Position numbers and translations under genes: made by a program
Part shown: positions 9,159-17,271 of the stretch, one piece after another
How positions within the stretch are numbered: the stretch's first letter is position 1
Layout: the number at the start of each line of letters is the position of its first letter
Notes under the pieces: generated by a model
Database searches by the model: none
Told to the model about the DNA's origin: nothing
What the model saw: only the letters and a program-made list of their open reading frames with translations
Source of the DNA: Aquincolibacterium sp041674705
GTDB lineage: Bacteria; Omnitrophota; Omnitrophia; Omnitrophales; Aquincolibacteriaceae
Direction of reading: 5' to 3'
Assembly (NCBI GenBank): GCA_041674705.1
Contig: JBAYVF010000007.1
Coordinates: forward strand, 11,785-75,784
Length of the DNA: 64,000 bases

Positions 9159-9506
9159 ATGATCAAAAAAAAGGGCGCTCAAGAGATCGAGAAGCGCGCG
9201 GGCATGCGCGGCGGTACGGGCGAGATCACGATCCGTCATTATTTAAAGCCCGATGAGATCAAAGCCCGCACGCGTCTTTGCTCGGAACTCACCCTTCCTC
9301 CCGGCGCAAGCATCGGCCCACATGACCATGTGGAAGAAGATGAGATCTATATCATCCAGAAAGGCCAGGGACTTATGACCGATGGCGGCAAAGAATTCCA
9401 GGTCACGGCCGGTGACGCCATCCTCACGGGCCAAGGCGCTTCTCATTCCATCAAAAACACCGGCGCGGGCGACCTTGTCGTCACGGCTATTATTATTAAG
9501 TACTAA
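9159..9506 (+). CDS. Small cupin-domain protein
   Basis: The 115-residue protein is a single cupin barrel. Motif 1 is seen as GASIGPHDHVEEDEIYIIQKGQG (about residues 49-71), with the HxH and downstream Glu typical for metal binding, and motif 2 as GDAILTGQGASHSIKNTG with its His. Such single-domain cupins bind metals and sugars or act as small isomerases or sensors; no specific substrate can be assigned. It is 12 bases after homospermidine synthase and probably shares its transcript. No strong ribosome site precedes the ATG, which fits translational coupling. Confidence 0.85.
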   Translation: MIKKKGAQEIEKRAGMRGGTGEITIRHYLKPDEIKARTRLCSELTLPPGASIGPHDHVEEDEIYIIQKGQGLMTDGGKEFQVTAGDAILTGQGASHSIKNTGAGDLVVTAIIIKY

Positions 9507-9562
9507 AATTTAAAAATTTTCCCGCCTTTGGACGGGACCCCGCCGCAGGCGGTGGCAAATTT
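9507..9562. repeat. GC-rich palindromic spacer element
   Basis: After an AT palindrome (AAAATTTAAAAATTTT) the spacer holds two nested hairpins, CCGCC...GGACGGG and CCCCGCC-GCA-GGCGG. It may terminate the transcript of the cupin gene or be another dispersed palindrome. It is the only copy in the window. Confidence 0.45.
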
Positions 9563-9574
9563 GAGATCTTAGGC

Positions 9575-10690
9575 ATGCATCCCACTTTTCCCCAGGAAAC
9601 TTTCTTTCCAGCCAAGGTCCTTTTTAAACAGGGCGGCCTTGCGAACCTCGCCCGGGAGACCGCGGACTTTGGAACGCGCGGCATGATCGTTCACGGCGCC
9701 TCGTTTCTAAAAAGCGGCTTGAAAGAAAAAATCTCGGAAGATTTTAAAAAAGCGGGACTTTCGGCCGAATTTTCCTGCCGCCCGCAAGGAGAACCGACCC
9801 TGGACGAGATCGACGCGGTAATAACTCAAGGCCATCATTTAAAAGCAGGGTGGATCATCGGGATCGGTGGCGGGAGCGTGCTGGACCTCGCCAAAGCCTC
9901 CGCCGGGCTTTTCCACGCCAAAGAAAAGCCGTCCTATTATCAGGAAGGAGGCGCCCTTGAAAAACCGGGGATCCCCTTTCTCGCAGTCCCGACAACTGCC
10001 GGAAGCGGTTCGGAGGCGTCACCGAATGCTGTGATCATCAATCCTGAAAAAAAAGTGAAGCTTTCCATTCGTCACCAGGATTTCCTCGCGCGTAAGATCC
10101 TCCTCGACCCGGATCTTCTGAAGGGCCTTCCCTTCGCCGTAATGTGCCACTCGGGGATGGATGCCTGGGTCCAGGCTTATGAGTCCTTCATCTCGAAACA
10201 CGCGACCTGGTTCAGCGAAAACTTCGCGCTTAAAGCCATTCAACTGATCAGCCGTCACCTGGTGCCGGCCCTAAACGCAGGCCGTGATGAAGACTTAAGC
10301 GGGCTCATGCTCGGAAGCTTTTTTTCCGGAGTCGCTTTTTCCCATTCGCGCCTCGGCGTGATCCACGGCCTCGCGCATCCTTTGGGCGTGCTTTATAACG
10401 TCCCGCACGGACTGATCTGCTCGCTTTGTTTCGCGCCCTCCATCAAACTCAATCTCGAAGCCATGGGCAATCAGAAATATTCCATTATGAGCCAGGCCGT
10501 CGGCATGGACCTCCTCCAGAAAGTCCACGAACTTCAGAAAACACTCAAGATCATTTCCCCTTTCAAGGGAAAGCCTCTGATCGAAAAGGAAAAGATCATC
10601 GCGGAAACGCTCCGGTCCGGCTCCACCGCCGCGAACCCCAAGCCGATTACCCGTGAAGACGTGGAATATCTTTTGAAAGAGCTCTTTTAA
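9575..10690 (+). CDS. Iron-type alcohol dehydrogenase family protein with one altered metal ligand
   Basis: The 371-residue protein has the full Fe-ADH fold: GIGGGSVLDLAKA for the nucleotide (about residues 93-105), PTTAGSGSEASPNAV, and a C-terminal helical metal domain. In the family the metal is held by Asp and three His. Here the segment GMDAWVQAYES keeps the Asp (about residue 195) but has Gln where GMDALTHAIE has His; the other two ligands are present in GLAHPLG and VPHG. The reaction would be NAD(P)-linked alcohol/aldehyde conversion, but metal use may differ. A perfect hairpin terminator follows. It may share regulation with the polyamine gene upstream; no substrate can be assigned. 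Confidence 0.85.
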   Translation: MHPTFPQETFFPAKVLFKQGGLANLARETADFGTRGMIVHGASFLKSGLKEKISEDFKKAGLSAEFSCRPQGEPTLDEIDAVITQGHHLKAGWIIGIGGGSVLDLAKASAGLFHAKEKPSYYQEGGALEKPGIPFLAVPTTAGSGSEASPNAVIINPEKKVKLSIRHQDFLARKILLDPDLLKGLPFAVMCHSGMDAWVQAYESFISKHATWFSENFALKAIQLISRHLVPALNAGRDEDLSGLMLGSFFSGVAFSHSRLGVIHGLAHPLGVLYNVPHGLICSLCFAPSIKLNLEAMGNQKYSIMSQAVGMDLLQKVHELQKTLKIISPFKGKPLIEKEKIIAETLRSGSTAANPKPITREDVEYLLKELF

Positions 10691-10718
10691 AAAAGGACTC
10701 CGTTCCTTTTTTAAAATT
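10685..10718 (+). terminator. Rho-independent terminator after the alcohol dehydrogenase gene
   Basis: A symmetric hairpin with arms TTTTAAAAAAGGA and TTCCTTTTTTAAAA and a five-base loop is followed by a T-rich run. It could work in both directions, but only plus-strand genes flank it. Confidence 0.75.
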
Positions 10719-10735
10719 TTATGTTAGCATGCCGT

Positions 10736-11638
10736 ATGCGTGAAAAATTCGCCTTCAATTACTGGTTTCAATATCTCATTGTCCGCTTTTTGGCCTTTCT
10801 CGCGACCGTGCTCCCCGTAGAAGTTTCCCACAGGGTCGCCTGCGGGTTCGGGACCCTGACCTACTGGATCCTCGGAAAACGCCGCAAGATCGCGCTTGAG
10901 AACATCGCCAGCGCCCTGGGGGATTCCCTTCCGGATCGAAGAAAGCGTGAGATCGCGCACTCTGCCTTCCAAAGCGCCGCGCTTTCCATGATGGAGCTTT
11001 TCACGGTCGAAAAGATCAAAAAAGAGGCTCAGACCCGTTTCAAGCTTTTCGGGAATGAATTTCTGGAAGAAGCCTTTCTGAAAAAACAGGGTGTCGTGCT
11101 GGTCATCTCTCACCTGGGTTCCTGGGAATATCTTTCTTTCCTTCCCTACTTCACAAATCGGCCATGGTCGGTCGTGGTCAAAAACATCAAAAACCCCCTC
11201 ATTGACGAAGCCATCAATTCCATGCGCCGCATCATGACTGTCCATCCGGTCTCGAAAGACGGCTCGGTCAGAACTATTTTCCAGGAGCTCAAGGCCGGAC
11301 ATGGGGTGGCCATTTTAGTCGACCAATGGGCGGGCGATGAAGGCCTCTGGGTTGATTTTTTTGATACGAAAACTTCAACCACATCGATCCCCGCGCGACT
11401 CTCCGAAAAGACGGGCTGCGCGCTTGTCTCCGCCTATTGCCTCCGGACAGCTCCCGGACATTACGAGATCCACATCGAAAAACCAATCGTCCATGACATG
11501 GACCAACCAGGTTGGGAAAGCACGGTCACCCGGGACCTTAATGAAGTTCTCGAGGGGCAGATCCTGAGACATCCCGAGCAGTGGCTCTGGGGTCACCGCC
11601 GTTGGAAAAACAAACCTGATAACCTGCGGACAGCCTGA
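10736..11638 (+). CDS. LpxL/HtrB-type lysophospholipid/lipid A acyltransferase
   Basis: The protein has about 300 residues. After an N-terminal membrane helix (FQYLIVRFLAFLATVLP) it shows the HtrB-type acyltransferase core with the catalytic H-x4-E motif SHLGSWE (about residues 127-133), then VDQWAGDEGLWVDFFDTKTSTTSIPARLSEKTG-like substrate loops, and ends with HPEQWLWGHRRWK, typical of LpxL/LpxM. These enzymes add secondary acyl chains to lipid A at the inner membrane, so the host probably makes an outer membrane. The ATG at 10736 gives MREKFAFNYW; an in-frame ATG at 10721 is possible. The stop codon overlaps the next start by one base (TGATG). Confidence 0.86.
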   Translation: MREKFAFNYWFQYLIVRFLAFLATVLPVEVSHRVACGFGTLTYWILGKRRKIALENIASALGDSLPDRRKREIAHSAFQSAALSMMELFTVEKIKKEAQTRFKLFGNEFLEEAFLKKQGVVLVISHLGSWEYLSFLPYFTNRPWSVVVKNIKNPLIDEAINSMRRIMTVHPVSKDGSVRTIFQELKAGHGVAILVDQWAGDEGLWVDFFDTKTSTTSIPARLSEKTGCALVSAYCLRTAPGHYEIHIEKPIVHDMDQPGWESTVTRDLNEVLEGQILRHPEQWLWGHRRWKNKPDNLRTA

Positions 11639-12804
11639 TGGATATTGAACTTAAGATTGAAAAATTGGTCTTTGGCGGCGATGGTTTAGGATTCGTCGAA
11701 GGAAAAGCGTGTTTTGTGGCAAGCACTCTGCCGGGCGAGAAAGTTCTCGCGCGGATCTTAAGCGACAAGCCCAACTTCATGAGGGCCAGCCTCCTCCGCG
11801 TGCTGGAACCTTCCCCGCATCGCATTCACCCGCCCTGTCCTTATATCGAACGCTGCGGCGGCTGCCAGTACCAGCACCTCCCCTACGCGCAAGAATTGAA
11901 TTGCAAGGAACAGCAGGTGCGCGAAAGTTTCGCCCAGGTGTTTAAAGGAGAGGAGATCGCCATTCTCCCGATCCAATCCGGAGCCAAAGACTACGGTTAT
12001 CGCAAAAGCATCACGATCCATCGCACAACGGAAAAGAACAACAAGCCCCAACGACTCGGTTTCATCGGCCGTGACAATCACTCCAAGGTCCTGATCGACT
12101 ATTGCATGCTTGCTGACGAACGCCTTAAGGAGGTCTTTACCGCTGAGCACAAGCTCAACCGCCGCGAGGAAAAAAGAGCCTTCAAGCTGGACGAAAAAGG
12201 GCGGATCTTCACAAGCGATGAAGAAAGGCTTTATCGCGTCAGCGTCGACGGCCGTTCGTTTTGGACAAGCTCTCTGGGATTCTTCCAGAATAATATTGAA
12301 GTGACGGAACTCATCGCAAAAAAATTGGCGGGATACATCGCTGCGGTCAAGCCCTCCCGGTTCTTGGATCTTTATGCCGGCGTCGGAACTTTTCCCCTCC
12401 TGACGGCTCGCGATGTTCCGGAGATCCATTGTTTTGAGGATAATCCCTACAGCACAGGCTGTCTCCGGAGAAATGTCCAGGAATTCGACTTCCCCTTGGC
12501 GGGAATTTTTGCGGGCAAAGTCGAAAAAACCTTCCCTCGTTTTATGGTCCGCAGCCCCAAGCCTGGGACGCTGGTCTTTATGGATCCGCCGCGCCAAGGG
12601 ATCGCCTCATCCCTTGCGGACTTTTTTGCGAAAGAAGAAGCTGGAGAGAATATCTTTTATCTTTCTTGCGACCTGCAGATCCTTTTGCGGGATTTAAAAC
12701 AGATCCTCGCCACCGGCCGTTATAAGGTCCGGGAGGTCACGCCCTTCGACATGTTCCCGCGCACGAAGCACATTGAGGTGCTTGTCTGGCTGGCTAAGTT
12801 CTAG
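11638..12804 (+). CDS. 23S rRNA (uracil-5-)-methyltransferase, RumA/RlmCD type
   Basis: The 388-residue protein starts with a TRAM domain (about residues 1-60), has an iron-sulfur cysteine cluster (CPYIERCGGCQYQ, with a further Cys in YCMLADE), a SAM-binding motif (FLDLYAGVGTF, about 241-251), the MDPPRQG motif and the catalytic-loop region YLSCDLQILLRDLK. Family members methylate C5 of uridine in rRNA or tRNA. The start overlaps the preceding stop by one base, which implies translational coupling. The TAG stop shares the four bases CTAG with the stop of the convergent flavoprotein gene. The exact target base cannot be told. Confidence 0.9.
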   Translation: MDIELKIEKLVFGGDGLGFVEGKACFVASTLPGEKVLARILSDKPNFMRASLLRVLEPSPHRIHPPCPYIERCGGCQYQHLPYAQELNCKEQQVRESFAQVFKGEEIAILPIQSGAKDYGYRKSITIHRTTEKNNKPQRLGFIGRDNHSKVLIDYCMLADERLKEVFTAEHKLNRREEKRAFKLDEKGRIFTSDEERLYRVSVDGRSFWTSSLGFFQNNIEVTELIAKKLAGYIAAVKPSRFLDLYAGVGTFPLLTARDVPEIHCFEDNPYSTGCLRRNVQEFDFPLAGIFAGKVEKTFPRFMVRSPKPGTLVFMDPPRQGIASSLADFFAKEEAGENIFYLSCDLQILLRDLKQILATGRYKVREVTPFDMFPRTKHIEVLVWLAKF

Positions 12805-13991
12805 ACGGCTTTTCCCGCGACCGCACCGCTGGCCCAGGCCCAGGCGAGATTGTAACCTCCCCGTCGGCCTTGCACGTCGAGGATCTCTCCCGCGAAATAC
12901 AGTCCTTTCTGGAGTTTGGACTCCAGGGTCAACGGATCCACTTCGCCCGCCGGGATCCCTCCGGCCGTGAATTCAGCTTCATTCCACCCGCGTGTGCCGA
13001 TCACCTTGAATTCTTTATGTTTGAGCAGATGGGCAAGGGTAGAAGCGTCCGCATTTTGGAGGGCGGCTCGGAAAGCGAGGAAAAACTTGTGGATCAAAAG
13101 ACCCTCCAGAAAATTCTCACGCGTCACGCCCTTTTCAAAACGACGGGAGAGCTCTTCGGTTAAAGCGCCCTCACTCATGAACGGGATCAGATCGACGCTC
13201 ACGGTAACCTCTTGAACATGTCTGCGATTCATGGCGATCGAAATCTCGTCGCTCACGTCCAAGATCGCGGTCCCGGAAAGTCCGTACTGCGTAAAAAGAA
13301 GTTCTCCGGACTCTGTCCGGATTTTCTTGCCTCCAATGAAACTCGTGACGGTCGCGCGAACTTTCTGTCCTTGAAGAAAATGACAGCATGGATCCTTCGC
13401 GACAAGCGCCACGGTGCTCGGCACCGGTTCGAGGATCCCGTGCCCCAATGAGGCGGCGAGCGTATAGCCGTTCCCGTCCGCGCCAAGCGCCGGGTAGGAT
13501 TTACCTCCGGCGCATAAAATAACCTTTCGCCCTGTTTCTTTTTCTCCGGTCCGGGCGCAGACTTCAAATCCGTTTTTTACGGCGTGGATGTTTTTTATTT
13601 CACAGCCAAGATCAAGCGTCACTTTGAGCCGCTCAAGCTCCATTTCCAGCACCTTGAGGACGGAGGCGGCCTGATTGGTCACCGGAAAGATCCGGCCTGT
13701 TTCATCCGCATAAGTCGCAAGACCCAGCTCTTTGAAAAATTCGAGCATGGCGTCTTTTCCGAACTGACCCAGGACCGAACGGACAAGCGTCTGGCTTCCG
13801 GGATTATAAAAAGAAGCCCCGAGGGTTTCGTTCAGGAGATTGCAGCGGCCGGCGCCTGTGATGAGCAGTTTTTTCCCGAGCTTCGGCATTTTTTCACACA
13901 CCAGAACGGACCGGCCTTCACGCTTCTCCATGATCGCCGCCATGATTCCCGCCGCGCCACCTCCGATGACGATCACATCATACTGAGCCAT
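12801..13991 (-). CDS. BaiN/HI0933-family FAD-dependent oxidoreductase
   Basis: The 396-residue flavoprotein has the dinucleotide-binding N-terminus VIVIGGGAAGIMAA, the family motif KMPKLGKKLLITGAGRCN (about residues 34-51), an internal CAGGKSYPALGADGNGY segment and the C-terminal FAGEILDVQGRRGGYNLAWAWASG. Members include bile-acid-type NADH-dependent reductases and many of unknown substrate. AAGGAGAGAG is a strong ribosome site. The start overlaps the end of the upstream YgiQ gene by 14 bases, so the pair is an operon. Confidence 0.88.
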   Translation of the reverse strand: MAQYDVIVIGGGAAGIMAAIMEKREGRSVLVCEKMPKLGKKLLITGAGRCNLLNETLGASFYNPGSQTLVRSVLGQFGKDAMLEFFKELGLATYADETGRIFPVTNQAASVLKVLEMELERLKVTLDLGCEIKNIHAVKNGFEVCARTGEKETGRKVILCAGGKSYPALGADGNGYTLAASLGHGILEPVPSTVALVAKDPCCHFLQGQKVRATVTSFIGGKKIRTESGELLFTQYGLSGTAILDVSDEISIAMNRRHVQEVTVSVDLIPFMSEGALTEELSRRFEKGVTRENFLEGLLIHKFFLAFRAALQNADASTLAHLLKHKEFKVIGTRGWNEAEFTAGGIPAGEVDPLTLESKLQKGLYFAGEILDVQGRRGGYNLAWAWASGAVAGKAV

Positions 13992-15780
13992 GCTCTCTCC
14001 TTGGAAAACGGTTTGTATCCCGTGTTTGCCGTTCCCCTATAATCATTCCCGTTCTTTTGGGTTGAACTAATTCGCGTTGATATTGCCGCTCTTTGTGGGT
14101 TTTGGCGGTCATGACCGGCTCGCCGGTCATGGGGTGCTTCCCCGTATAATACATGCACGTTGATAAAGTCATCGGTAAGGGCATAAAATCCTGCACCTGT
14201 TCCGGGTGCATGTGTTTTGAGGATAAATACGCGGCAAGCTCTCTGGCATCTCCATCCGTGCACCCCGGATGCGCGCTGACAAAATAATTCACCAGATATT
14301 GTTTCTTGCCAACCTTCTGGTTCATCGCCTGAAACCGCTCGGCAAACCGCTCATAGACCTTAAGCGGCGGTTTATTCATCTTCTTGAGAACCGCATCAGA
14401 GGCATGTTCCGGAGCCACCTTCAGCTGACCGCTTACATGGTTTTTGCAAAGCGTCTCGAGGTACGCATCCGACTCTTTATCCACAAGCAGGTCATACCGG
14501 AGACCGCTTTGGATAAAAAGGTGTTTTACTTTCGGAATAGCCAGAACTTCCCGCCAGAGTTCCATGGATTTTTCGTAGCCAAGCTTCAGGTTTTTGCATT
14601 TCACGGGCATCATGCATTGCTTGTCCCTGCAGGTCCCGGCTGTGTCCCACTGATCGCACATCGCGCCGTAGAGATTCGCGGTGGGGCCTCCGATATCGGT
14701 AAGGGTCCCTTTGAATTCTTTCCGCGCCGCCAGAATCCGCACCTCATTTAAAACAGACTCCTTGCTGCGGCTCTGGATCATCCTCCCTTGATGCGCAAAA
14801 AGAGAACAGAAATTGCATTCCCCGGCACAACCACGGTGCGCCGTGATGGAAAATCGCGTGGTCTCGAATCCCGGCACTCCCTGCCTGCCGGCAGGCAGGC
14901 GCCGATCGTCATAAATCGGGTGCCAATCGCGTGCAAAAGGCAGCTCGTAGCAATGATCGAGTTCCGAGGTTGTAAGCGGCAATGCGGGCGGTTCCTGGAT
15001 CACGAACCGAGTGCCGTGCGGCTGGATCACCGGTCTTCCTCGGATCGGATCCCCTTCCAGATAAGCAAGCTTGAACGCCTCGTTAAACTTGTCCTTATTC
15101 GTACTCGCTTCTTCATAGGAGGGCAGGAGGACCGCCTGTTCAAACCCTTCGCTGTTATTCCGAAGGATCGCCGTACCCCGGATATTTTTCAGTTTCTTAA
15201 CCTCTTCCCCATCGCGAAGGCGTCGCGCGATCTCGAGGATCGGGCTCTCCCCCATACCATAAACAAGTATATCCGCTTTCGCGTCCACCAAAATGGAACG
15301 ACGGACTGTCTCCTCCCAATAATCAAAATGCGCGAAACGCCGCAAACTCGCCTCAACACCACCGAGGACGACCGGAATGCCCGGGAAAAGCCCTTTGATC
15401 TTACTGGTGTAAACGATCGTCGCGCGGTTGGGCCTCAGACCCGACCGCCCCCCCGGCGAATAATCATCGGTACGCCGCGGTTTTTTGCTCGCGGTGTAAT
15501 TGCTTACCATGGAATCCAGATTGCCGGCCGTCACCCCGAAAAAAAGACGCGGCCGCCCGAGCGCAAGAAAATCCTGAGTGGTTTTCCAGTCCGGTTGCGC
15601 GATGATACCGACCTTGTAACCCGCATCCTCCAGAACTCGCCCGATCAGCGCCGTGCCATAGGAAGGATGGTCCACGTAGGCGTCGCCCGTAATAAGAATA
15701 ATGTCACACGCATCCCAGCCTCGCTCCGCGAGGTCTTGTTTTGAGATGGGAAGGAATTTTTTCCGGTCCGTTTTTTGCAT
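13978..15780 (-). CDS. ygiQ: YgiQ family radical SAM protein
   Basis: The protein has about 600 residues, with an N-terminal cobalamin-binding-like region (ILITGDAYVDHPSYGTALIGRVLEDAGY) and a radical SAM core whose cluster motif is HRGCAGECNFCSLFAHQGR. The YgiQ C-terminal Cys pattern (DTAGTCRDKQCMMPVKCKN) is present. The molecular function of YgiQ is not settled. ATG at 15780 follows a GGGAGG that is rather far away; a TTG at 15807 in the same frame is an alternative. The segment RRLPAGRQGVPG (DNA near 14870-14900) is encoded by a palindromic CCTGCC/GGCAGG repeat and is best seen as an insertion tolerated between domains. Confidence 0.9.
   Translation of the reverse strand: MQKTDRKKFLPISKQDLAERGWDACDIILITGDAYVDHPSYGTALIGRVLEDAGYKVGIIAQPDWKTTQDFLALGRPRLFFGVTAGNLDSMVSNYTASKKPRRTDDYSPGGRSGLRPNRATIVYTSKIKGLFPGIPVVLGGVEASLRRFAHFDYWEETVRRSILVDAKADILVYGMGESPILEIARRLRDGEEVKKLKNIRGTAILRNNSEGFEQAVLLPSYEEASTNKDKFNEAFKLAYLEGDPIRGRPVIQPHGTRFVIQEPPALPLTTSELDHCYELPFARDWHPIYDDRRLPAGRQGVPGFETTRFSITAHRGCAGECNFCSLFAHQGRMIQSRSKESVLNEVRILAARKEFKGTLTDIGGPTANLYGAMCDQWDTAGTCRDKQCMMPVKCKNLKLGYEKSMELWREVLAIPKVKHLFIQSGLRYDLLVDKESDAYLETLCKNHVSGQLKVAPEHASDAVLKKMNKPPLKVYERFAERFQAMNQKVGKKQYLVNYFVSAHPGCTDGDARELAAYLSSKHMHPEQVQDFMPLPMTLSTCMYYTGKHPMTGEPVMTAKTHKERQYQRELVQPKRTGMIIGERQTRDTNRFPRREHGSV
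14879..14900. repeat. CCTGCC/GGCAGG palindrome inside ygiQ
   Basis: A near-perfect palindrome of about 20 bases built from CCTGCCTGCC and its complement codes for LPAGRQ. Related copies occur at 34863-34884 inside the giant gene and at 63652-63674 in a spacer. Confidence 0.75.
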
Positions 15781-15843
15781 GCCAGGATTATAACCTCCCG
15801 GAACCAAAGGCCAAAGTCTAAAGGTTCTGCGCAGCGAAGCGGA

Positions 15844-15872
15844 TTTCGTTGCGAAACGACTCGTGATATAAT
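15844..15872 (+). promoter_or_regulatory. Extended -10 promoter of the superoxide dismutase transcript
   Basis: TGATATAAT at 15864-15872 is a perfect extended -10 element, and TTTCGT lies 17 bases upstream. The transcript would begin near 15879 and carry a leader of about 150 bases before the ATG at 16032. Confidence 0.6.
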
Positions 15873-15878
15873 GCCCGA

Positions 15879-16031
15879 GATCATCACTTAGCGACCCACG
15901 GGAAGCTAAGCGATAAGATCGAGGTCACCCCGCCTCTTGCATTCTGCAAGAATGCGGCGGGGTTTAATTCGCGCTCATAACTTATGTCGCTTCGCTCCGC
16001 AAGTTATGCGCTCATTAAAGGAGGATTTATC
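15879..16031 (+). promoter_or_regulatory. Structured leader of sod with terminator-like hairpin
   Basis: The leader contains a small stem (TTAGC/GCTAA around 15890-15910), a strong hairpin with arms ACCCCGCC (15927) and GGCGGGGT (15956) followed by TTAATT, and a third stem GCGC-ATAACTT/AAGTTAT-GCGC (15971-16011) just upstream of the AAAGGAGG ribosome site. This arrangement resembles an attenuator or riboswitch. It matches no class I can recognise. Confidence 0.45.
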
Positions 16032-16616
16032 ATGCCATTCACACTTCCCGAACTGCCTTATGCTTTAGACGCCCTCGCACCCCAGATCAGCAAAGAAACG
16101 CTCGAGTATCATTACGGCAAGCACCATCAAGCCTATGTCACGAACCTCAACAAACTCACGGACGGAAAACCCGAGGCCTCAAAAAGTCTGGAAGAATTGA
16201 TCAAGAAAGCCAAAGGGCCTGTGTTCAACAATGCCGCACAAGTCTGGAACCACACCTTTTACTGGAATTGCCTGAAGCCCCAAGGCGGCGGGCTTCCGAC
16301 CGGCGCTTTACTCGAGGCGATCAATACTTCTTTTGGAAGCTTTGAGGAGTTTAAAACACTTTTCACGAGTATGGCCGTCGGGCTCTTTGGGTCCGGTTGG
16401 GCGTGGCTGGTCAAGGACGATGATGGTTCTTTCGGAGTCGAAGCGATGTCGAATGCCGGAAATCCCCTAACGAACGGCCAAACACCGCTTCTCACCTGCG
16501 ATGTATGGGAACACGCCTATTACATTGATTACCGGAATGCCCGTGCGAAATACGTGGAGACGTTCTGGAATCTGGTGAATTGGGAGTTTGTGGCGAAAAA
16601 TCTGAACATCGGATGA
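16032..16616 (+). CDS. sodB: Superoxide dismutase, Fe type
   Basis: The 194-residue enzyme disproportionates superoxide. Metal ligands are seen as His in LEYHYGKHHQAY (about 26), His in WNHTFYWN (about 73), and Asp and His in DVWEHAYYIDYRNA (about 156 and 160). The residue pattern AAQVWNHTFYWN, with Gln before the second ligand, is typical of Fe rather than Mn enzymes. AAAGGAGG precedes the ATG. It has its own promoter and a long structured leader, which suggests regulation by metal or oxidant, but this is inference. A pyridine-nucleotide or peroxidase partner is not nearby. Confidence 0.95.
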   Translation: MPFTLPELPYALDALAPQISKETLEYHYGKHHQAYVTNLNKLTDGKPEASKSLEELIKKAKGPVFNNAAQVWNHTFYWNCLKPQGGGLPTGALLEAINTSFGSFEEFKTLFTSMAVGLFGSGWAWLVKDDDGSFGVEAMSNAGNPLTNGQTPLLTCDVWEHAYYIDYRNARAKYVETFWNLVNWEFVAKNLNIG

Positions 16617-16681
16617 TGGATGGAGGAGGGAGGATGGCGAAAAACACTGCTGGACGCCTTCCACCATCCGCCATCCGTTTT
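16613..16681. repeat. GGATGGN heptamer inverted repeat (family B)
   Basis: The left arm runs GGATGAT GGATGGA and so on with period 7, and the right arm CCATCCG CCATCCG is its complement, separated by an A-rich loop. It fills the convergent spacer between sod and the TPR gene and may act as a bidirectional terminator. A second copy lies at 25589-25668. Confidence 0.75.
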
Positions 16682-16687
16682 CCTGTT

Positions 16688-17179
16688 TTAATTCAACATC
16701 GCCTGCATTCTTGAGATCGCTTTTGCAGTGAGCGAGTACTCAGGATTTTGCTCGAGGGCATGGCGATAGGCCTCTAGCGCTTGGGTCCAATCTCCCATGT
16801 GCTCCCAAACCCGACCCAAGTTATACCAGGCATAAAACCTTCCGTCATAGCGCTCAGCCGTGGTCGCCTTCTCAAGCCAAGGAATGGCTTCTTCCCAACG
16901 TCCCGTCTCGATCATGTACGCCCCGATATCATTGTAGGGATTTCCATAGTCCGGATCCAAGCGAACCGCTTTTTCACATTCCCGGATCGCGTCCCCATAA
17001 CGGCCCTTAACGCTATAGGCCCACCCTAAACAGGTGTGCGCCTCCGGCGTGGGCTGGGACGCAAGGGACTTGAGATAAAGCTCGATGGCCAGATCCACCT
17101 TCCCGGCCATCTGTTGATGGTAGGCGTCTTGAAGAAGTTTCGCAGCGTCTTCGTCTTTATTCGGATTAAACTCATTCAT
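16688..17179 (-). CDS. TPR-repeat protein
   Basis: The 163-residue protein consists of about four tetratricopeptide repeats, for example AHTCLGWAYSVKGRYGDAIRECEKAVRLDPDY and AWYNLGRVWEHMGDWTQALEAYRHALEQNPEY, each about 34 residues. No signal peptide or enzymatic domain is seen; a scaffold role in protein contacts is usual. The reading frame is open further upstream to 17227, but those residues (AVLRTPYE) are encoded by the neighbouring repeat, so the ATG at 17179 was chosen. The ribosome site is weak. Confidence 0.8.
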   Translation of the reverse strand: MNEFNPNKDEDAAKLLQDAYHQQMAGKVDLAIELYLKSLASQPTPEAHTCLGWAYSVKGRYGDAIRECEKAVRLDPDYGNPYNDIGAYMIETGRWEEAIPWLEKATTAERYDGRFYAWYNLGRVWEHMGDWTQALEAYRHALEQNPEYSLTAKAISRMQAMLN

Positions 17180-17194
17180 TTTTATACCCAGGAT

Positions 17195-17271
17195 TTCGTA
17201 AGGCGTACGGAGTACGGCGAAAAACATTACGCAATACGCCGTACACCTTCCGCCGTACGAGTTAGAATCTC
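17195..17271. repeat. GTACGGC heptamer inverted repeat (family A)
   Basis: Two arms of 7-base words (GTACGGA GTACGGC and complement) flank a short AT-rich loop. It reaches about 10 bases into the 3' end of the MBL hydrolase gene and separates it from the TPR gene. Confidence 0.85.

Noticed and set aside
7908..9239. 443-codon minus-strand open frame
   Set aside because: It lies opposite homospermidine synthase, which has clear family motifs, a promoter and a ribosome site.
14788..15744. 318-codon plus-strand open frame
   Set aside because: Shadow of ygiQ; no domain or start signals.
16032..16616. Mn-type superoxide dismutase
   Set aside because: The Gln position in AAQVWNHTFYWN is typical of Fe enzymes; a cambialistic enzyme cannot be excluded.
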